Below are positions 59,950-64,000 of a DNA stretch of 64,000 bases, piece after piece (positions within the stretch are counted from its first letter, which is position 1; every line of letters starts with the position of its first letter). Both the position numbers and the translations under genes were made by a program. The stretch covers positions 1,450,061 through 1,514,060 of the forward strand of contig WNKI01000004.1 of assembly GCA_015350385.1 (NCBI GenBank), given 5' to 3'. Below the pieces are notes generated by a model that worked only from the letters and a program-made list of their open reading frames with translations, did not search any database and was not told where the DNA came from. This DNA is from Aculops lycopersici. Lineage: Eukaryota; Arthropoda; Arachnida; Trombidiformes; Eriophyidae.

Positions 59950-62900
59950 ATGAACGGAAAAAGAAGAGGAAGAGGCAGTGGCAATCCCTATGTAAAGTTT
60001 AGAACCCTATCCTATTTTGCCTTTGGCTTAATCGGCTGCCTGCTAATCACAAACCAACCAATTGATGGACGCGAACTAAACAAGGTGACAGTAAGTGGTT
60101 GGACGGAAGTGGGACGAAACTGGCCCGCAGAGAAGACCTCGGGCTTCTTTGTAGCCACAGAGAAGTATCATCATTTCATTGAGATTAAGGTGCCCAATAA
60201 CTTGGCCGGCAACCTGAAGGTCAAGCTGAGGTACTTTTACAACTTTGCTCAAGTGAGACCAATCTTTGAGGTTGTGCCATGCAACAAGCGAATCGATATC
60301 TTTGCAAACAACGAGGACCACCTACCCAAGGGCCAGTGGTTGGATCACGAGATTGAGGTGCGCGCCGGAGATTGCGAGCGTCGTCCCGAATTGGCTTACC
60401 ACGTGCTATTGCACAACAAGGGCGACGTTTTTGCTTGGAACTCATTGGAAATCTCAACCATTTTACCTGAACAACCTTCGACTACTACAACTCTTGCACC
60501 TGGTAGTGATGATAAAACAACCGATTCCTCTTCTAGTGATGAGCTCAAGGATGAAGATTTCTTTGGACCAGGAGGTTCAACTTCGACAACATCCAGCGAC
60601 GTATCCCTCAGACTGGAAACAACCACAACTTTACCCTCGACTTCAACCGAAATTGGAACCTCCACTTCCGCTCCTACTTTCACTTGGAGCACAAGTACAA
60701 CTAAACCACTTACAACAACAACAACCGCAACACAGGCTTCAACAAGCACAACCTACCCTACCAGCCCTACCACGATCCCTACCACGCTCCCTACCTCAAC
60801 TCCCCTTGCGACCACCACAAGCTCTACCACAACCACCACCACCACCATCACTACAACAACTACTACCCCAAAACCAACCACAACCTCACTACCAACGACC
60901 ACTACGTCGACTTCCACAACCACCACACCGAGTCCAATAACCCCCACAACCCCGAGAGTGGAACAGGATAGTGCCCCATCCTCCACATCCAAACCCGGCC
61001 GATTTACGTTTGACCCCTTAAGCTCCAATTCCCCGCAGCCAACTCCATCGAGGGATAGCAATGGAGAACGTGTGAATCCAAATGAACAAACGAATCCGGA
61101 CTTAGAGGAGCCCAAAAACTCAAGATTCAGGCGTAGCCGTTTGTCGTTTGCAGATACAAACGATGACAGTAAAGTTGAGCACGAGAGGAAAACCACTACT
61201 GCGCCATGGGTGCCCACCACAACTTCCGCCCCAAAGAAAGTTTTCCGAGCCAAATGCACACCGAGATCATGCAATAGAAATCAAATCAAGTTCAATAGAT
61301 TCGCAACCATATTTGATGGACTGCCAACGGTGAGCTCGGAGGCCAAAGATGGGGGCTCCAAAATGTTGGTTAGCTCAATGAAACCACTAAAATTGGAACT
61401 AGAGTCAGCGGATGAGTCGTTTGCCGAATTGGACGCATGTTTAAACCTAAGTCTCTTCATGGAACCGGGTACATCATTCAACTTGACCCTACGAGACTCG
61501 AATCCCGACTCCAGGGTTCGCATTATGGAAACTGTCAGGCGTCGACGCGAGGACCTGTCCGCCTCGCGCTGGGAACAATTCAACAGGTGCGTTAGTGACT
61601 ACCTGCCTGTGATGCAATTTTCTGGACCCGAGAAACACGTGTTAGAATTTCAATTAGTACCAAACGAGATGCCAGCGGGCAAGCAAATCGTTGTCCTATT
61701 TCATCCGAAAAAATCGGCTGAAGTCCACGACCCTCGAGGAAGTTTATCTTTTTTGCCAAACGCTGCCGCATTGGCAAACGTGGAACAAGTGGAGGATTAT
61801 TGGCTGGTAGATCGCGATGGATTGAGGAAACCCTCGCTCAAGTTTGAGCCACAGGAAACGGGGGTTGTAGCCGGAAGTTCCGCTAATCCTCTCGCAAGTG
61901 AAGATAGGAGACTCGTTATAGAGAATATAGATCCGACTCAAGAATCCTTCGACCTAACGTCACGCTGGCTGCGTCTCCATGACGCCGAACTCTACGAGGA
62001 TCCCATAATTATGATGTACAAGGTGAAGAGTGAGCCTTGGATTGAGTCCATCGACGTTGAGTATCAGAATGCAGTTCGCTCATCTATGGAGTGGAGAAAG
62101 CAAAACTTGTATAACAAACCAAAGGAAGCCACGACAACCACCACTCATCAATTGGAGGAGCGAGTGTTTCCCATTCGCTTGTTTGGTCTCGATAGTCAAC
62201 CATTCAGGTTGAGAATTAGACACAAACTTAGCCCTCCTGAAACTCAAACACCTGTTGTGGTCGATGCCAAAAGTGGCCAGCCGTCCAGCGCACTGGAAAA
62301 TGTCGAGCATAGATCTCTAAGGATATCAACACTTGCCTTTGCTGACATTTGCGCCTCTGGCAATTATTGTCAAAACAAGGGTTTATGCAAGTCGACAGGT
62401 ATGCTCACTGCTGAGTGCCAGTGTCGCGATGGATTCACAGGGCGCCATTGTGAATTAATCAATGCTTGCGATGTCCTTGTTGAGGGCACACGGGACGCCT
62501 CCGGTCGCAAGCTTCCGGGTCGCGAAGTGTGCGCCCTAGTTGGGGCTACATGTGTTCCAGGTTTACCTGTGCTCAGGTGCAAGTGGCCAAATGATCAGTA
62601 TTACGAGTGCAAGTCGCTTATTAGCGACGATTCATCGGGTTCGAATGCAATCGATCATGGATCTGGACAATCCACTGAAACGCCACCGCGCGCCGACGAG
62701 ATACAAATGGATCCGAAACAGATGCAAGCTCTCAAGGAAAAGGCTACTCAGCAAGCGCAGCTTATTATCATCCTAGTTGTCTTCATGATCGCCCTAATGG
62801 TTTTCTCAATAGTTCTTATCATTAACATGATCACAAGGCTCAGAAAAACCAAGAGACGCTTGGAGAGATCGCAAAGTGAAACACGAGATCTAGCAAGACG

Positions 62901-63006
62901 CAGTGCACCTGGTATTTCGACTTCTAATTTTAACACTAATTCAACGGGACGCAACAAGCCGCCGGCTGTAATCTCCTACAACAATACAGCCTTTGATGTC
63001 GAGTAG
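59950..63006 (+). CDS. type I membrane protein with Thr-rich stalk and one EGF domain (orphan)
   Basis: 1018 residues. Signal peptide (SYFAFGLIGCLLITNQP, about 20-40). An N-terminal module of about 130 residues with two cysteines (GWTEVGRNWPAEKTSGFF, VPCNKRIDIF, GDCERRPELAYHVLLH) is followed by a mucin-like Thr/Ser/Pro stretch (about 175-340, heavily O-glycosylatable). A basic RFRRSR site (about 394) could be a furin cleavage point. A long middle region has scattered cysteines. Then comes one EGF domain (CASGNYCQNKGLCKSTG, CQCRDGFTGRHCE, 62347-62457), an extra cysteine-rich piece, a transmembrane helix (62760-62835) and a short basic cytoplasmic tail (RLRKTKRRLERS). I do not recognise a named family. 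The layout suggests an adhesion or signalling surface protein. Single exon. Confidence 0.8.
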   Translation: MNGKRRGRGSGNPYVKFRTLSYFAFGLIGCLLITNQPIDGRELNKVTVSGWTEVGRNWPAEKTSGFFVATEKYHHFIEIKVPNNLAGNLKVKLRYFYNFAQVRPIFEVVPCNKRIDIFANNEDHLPKGQWLDHEIEVRAGDCERRPELAYHVLLHNKGDVFAWNSLEISTILPEQPSTTTTLAPGSDDKTTDSSSSDELKDEDFFGPGGSTSTTSSDVSLRLETTTTLPSTSTEIGTSTSAPTFTWSTSTTKPLTTTTTATQASTSTTYPTSPTTIPTTLPTSTPLATTTSSTTTTTTTITTTTTTPKPTTTSLPTTTTSTSTTTTPSPITPTTPRVEQDSAPSSTSKPGRFTFDPLSSNSPQPTPSRDSNGERVNPNEQTNPDLEEPKNSRFRRSRLSFADTNDDSKVEHERKTTTAPWVPTTTSAPKKVFRAKCTPRSCNRNQIKFNRFATIFDGLPTVSSEAKDGGSKMLVSSMKPLKLELESADESFAELDACLNLSLFMEPGTSFNLTLRDSNPDSRVRIMETVRRRREDLSASRWEQFNRCVSDYLPVMQFSGPEKHVLEFQLVPNEMPAGKQIVVLFHPKKSAEVHDPRGSLSFLPNAAALANVEQVEDYWLVDRDGLRKPSLKFEPQETGVVAGSSANPLASEDRRLVIENIDPTQESFDLTSRWLRLHDAELYEDPIIMMYKVKSEPWIESIDVEYQNAVRSSMEWRKQNLYNKPKEATTTTTHQLEERVFPIRLFGLDSQPFRLRIRHKLSPPETQTPVVVDAKSGQPSSALENVEHRSLRISTLAFADICASGNYCQNKGLCKSTGMLTAECQCRDGFTGRHCELINACDVLVEGTRDASGRKLPGREVCALVGATCVPGLPVLRCKWPNDQYYECKSLISDDSSGSNAIDHGSGQSTETPPRADEIQMDPKQMQALKEKATQQAQLIIILVVFMIALMVFSIVLIINMITRLRKTKRRLERSQSETRDLARRSAPGISTSNFNTNSTGRNKPPAVISYNNTAFDVE
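60476..60960 (+). repeat. ACC/ACA Thr-codon low-complexity tract
   Basis: Thr-dominated coding repeat of the EGF membrane protein. It also creates long spurious frames on both strands. Confidence 0.85.
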
Positions 63007-63804
63007 AGTGAGAGACTAAAATTAAAGAGTTGGCTTGCATTTATCACCTGTTGATATAACGATGTTCATGTCTTTTTCAGCCTATAAAATGTTTGTTTGT
63101 TTTTCATCAATTTCCATCTCATGATGTGGTCGAGCTTTCACATCTGAGTCAGCTTAAACAAAATTTCAACTCTCTCAAAAAATGTATTTTTTTCTGATTT
63201 TCCAAATTAAGGACCTCTATTACATCATAAAATCTATTTGCACCCTTACGCTACATTACCTCCATTCTTAATAGCTTTTGTCACTAATTGATTAGCTTAA
63301 AATTTTGAGTCGTGTCTTGCGGATTCAAGCAAACTTTTACCGGCCACTTTGCAACAGCTACCGCGAAAAAGCTTCATGTTTTCAGCGCCACTGACGCACT
63401 AATTCACGCAAATACTCTCACACAGACCAGCAAACGGACGGACAGACAGTTCGTGTCAGCGCTTTTTGCAGACAGACGGGCAGTGCATGACTGCTGGTCC
63501 ACTACTGCGCAGTGCGCATTGAGAAAAACCGCCAGTGCCATTGTTGTTGTTATTACTACTACTGCCGCTGTTGCTATTGGTGCTTATGGAAATAAAAGTA
63601 ACCGATGAAATTTTTTGAAATCTGCCTATCCAACCAGTTGATTAACTCCTTTTAATTATATCAAAACTCATCAAACCCGAAACCGAGAAGAATGACTGCT
63701 TTTATTACCTCCTGACAGTCGAAATATCATGAAACAACATCATTATTCACACAGATCTAAGAGGATGGATCGCATCAAGGTTTTATTCTGTTCCTTTTGT
63801 TTAG
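63007..63804. other. 3' flank of the EGF protein gene and unassigned sequence
   Basis: AT-rich, with ATTAAA near 63020 and AATAAA near 63592. The frame 63312-63608 has no protein-like features. It may be intergenic or an intron preceding the exon at 63805. Confidence 0.4.
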
Positions 63805-64000
63805 ACAAACAAGCCGATCCACCGGACCATCAATTCAATCAAAGTGTCGATGTCTCACACTTGGCCACACCACACGTATCGTCGGCCAATCTGCCCATAG
63901 TTACTGGTGTTACAAATTTTCGTCCGGCCTCAAACCCGAGCTCAGCCACCGAGAGTATCAGTGAAAATGGTAGCAACGTCATTCCTGTCCAAAGATCACA
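63805..64000 (+). CDS. probable partial exon running off the right edge
   Basis: A strong polypyrimidine tract and acceptor (CTGTTCCTTTTGTTTAG, ending 63804) precede an open frame to the window end. It reads KQADPPDHQFNQSVDVSHL and later SNPSSATESISENGSN. The frame is also open upstream from an ATG at 63729, so it might instead be a first exon. Polar Ser/Asn-rich composition fits a disordered region; no family is recognised. It could belong to a new gene or be an alternative tail of the EGF membrane protein. Confidence 0.4.

Noticed and set aside
60266..61274. Long overlapping frames inside the EGF membrane protein (224 codons plus, 173 codons minus)
   Set aside because: Shadows of the ACC/ACA Thr-codon tract; the sense frame has signal peptide, EGF and membrane helix.
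1..64000. tRNA, rRNA, CRISPR arrays or bacterial contamination
   Set aside because: No cloverleaf with paired stems, no rRNA-like block and no spaced direct repeats seen; genes are animal nuclear genes with polyadenylation signals and spliceosomal introns.
1..64000. Transposon or viral insertion
   Set aside because: No reverse transcriptase, integrase, transposase or terminal-repeat structure recognised; inverted repeats found are short and isolated.

Overview
This is a eukaryotic nuclear window from an animal, most likely an arthropod and plausibly a mite. It encodes MEF2, nuclear cap-binding protein 20, soluble guanylate cyclase beta, endoplasmin, neprilysin-type M13 peptidase, Rab2, Sec15, PDCD4, an equilibrative nucleoside transporter, AMMECR1, ubiquilin and two proteasome subunits. 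Almost all of these, which carry many introns in most animals, are single uninterrupted reading frames here. Asn/Gln/Thr-rich low-complexity tracts are common. Extreme intron loss with the remaining introns near gene 5' ends is a known trait of eriophyoid mites. That taxonomic placement is inference and was not tested.

Layout. 1-552: 5' part of a minus-strand gene running off the left edge, possibly a mitochondrial FASTK-like protein. 1.6-5.6 kb: a short MEF2 with a long upstream region holding candidate 5'-UTR splice donors. 5.6-9.1 kb: a compact minus-strand run of NCBP2 (with an unexpected 131-residue tail), PSMD12 and Rab2. 10.5-18.3 kb: a secreted-protein district, with two divergently transcribed four-cysteine secreted proteins that look like distant paralogues, then three tandem lipase-family genes. 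18.3-21.9 kb: a gene desert upstream of PDCD4. 21.9-32.1 kb: PDCD4, AMMECR1, Sec15/EXOC6, soluble guanylate cyclase beta-1 and endoplasmin. 33.3-41.7 kb: a large orphan secreted protein, PSMB1, ubiquilin and a SLC29 transporter. 41.7-58.8 kb: one large gene with long introns. I reconstruct it as a four-exon, 938-residue M13 metallopeptidase with a Gln/His/Asn-rich cytoplasmic tail. 59.9-63.0 kb: an orphan type I membrane protein with a Thr-rich mucin-like stalk and an EGF domain. 63.8-64 kb: a probable exon running off the right edge.

Functional themes are protein turnover and proteostasis (PSMD12, PSMB1, ubiquilin, endoplasmin), secretion and trafficking (Rab2, Sec15), gene expression (MEF2, NCBP2, PDCD4) and extracellular enzymes (lipases, M13 peptidase). 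No operon-type dependency is implied, although several convergent pairs are only 38-150 bp apart at their stop codons.

The most striking non-genic signal is an exact 10-mer, CAACAAGTGG (either strand), which I count 14 times in 64 kb, mostly in the introns and upstream region of the M13 gene. It is an extended E-box of the type bound by Snail/Scratch zinc fingers. Several perfect inverted repeats, a candidate shared core-promoter word (ACATTATAAAAT) and structural oddities in conserved proteins (Sec15 internal deletion, Thr-rich insert in the cyclase, altered lipase nucleophile elbow, NCBP2 fusion) are listed under findings. All counts and splice models come from reading by eye.
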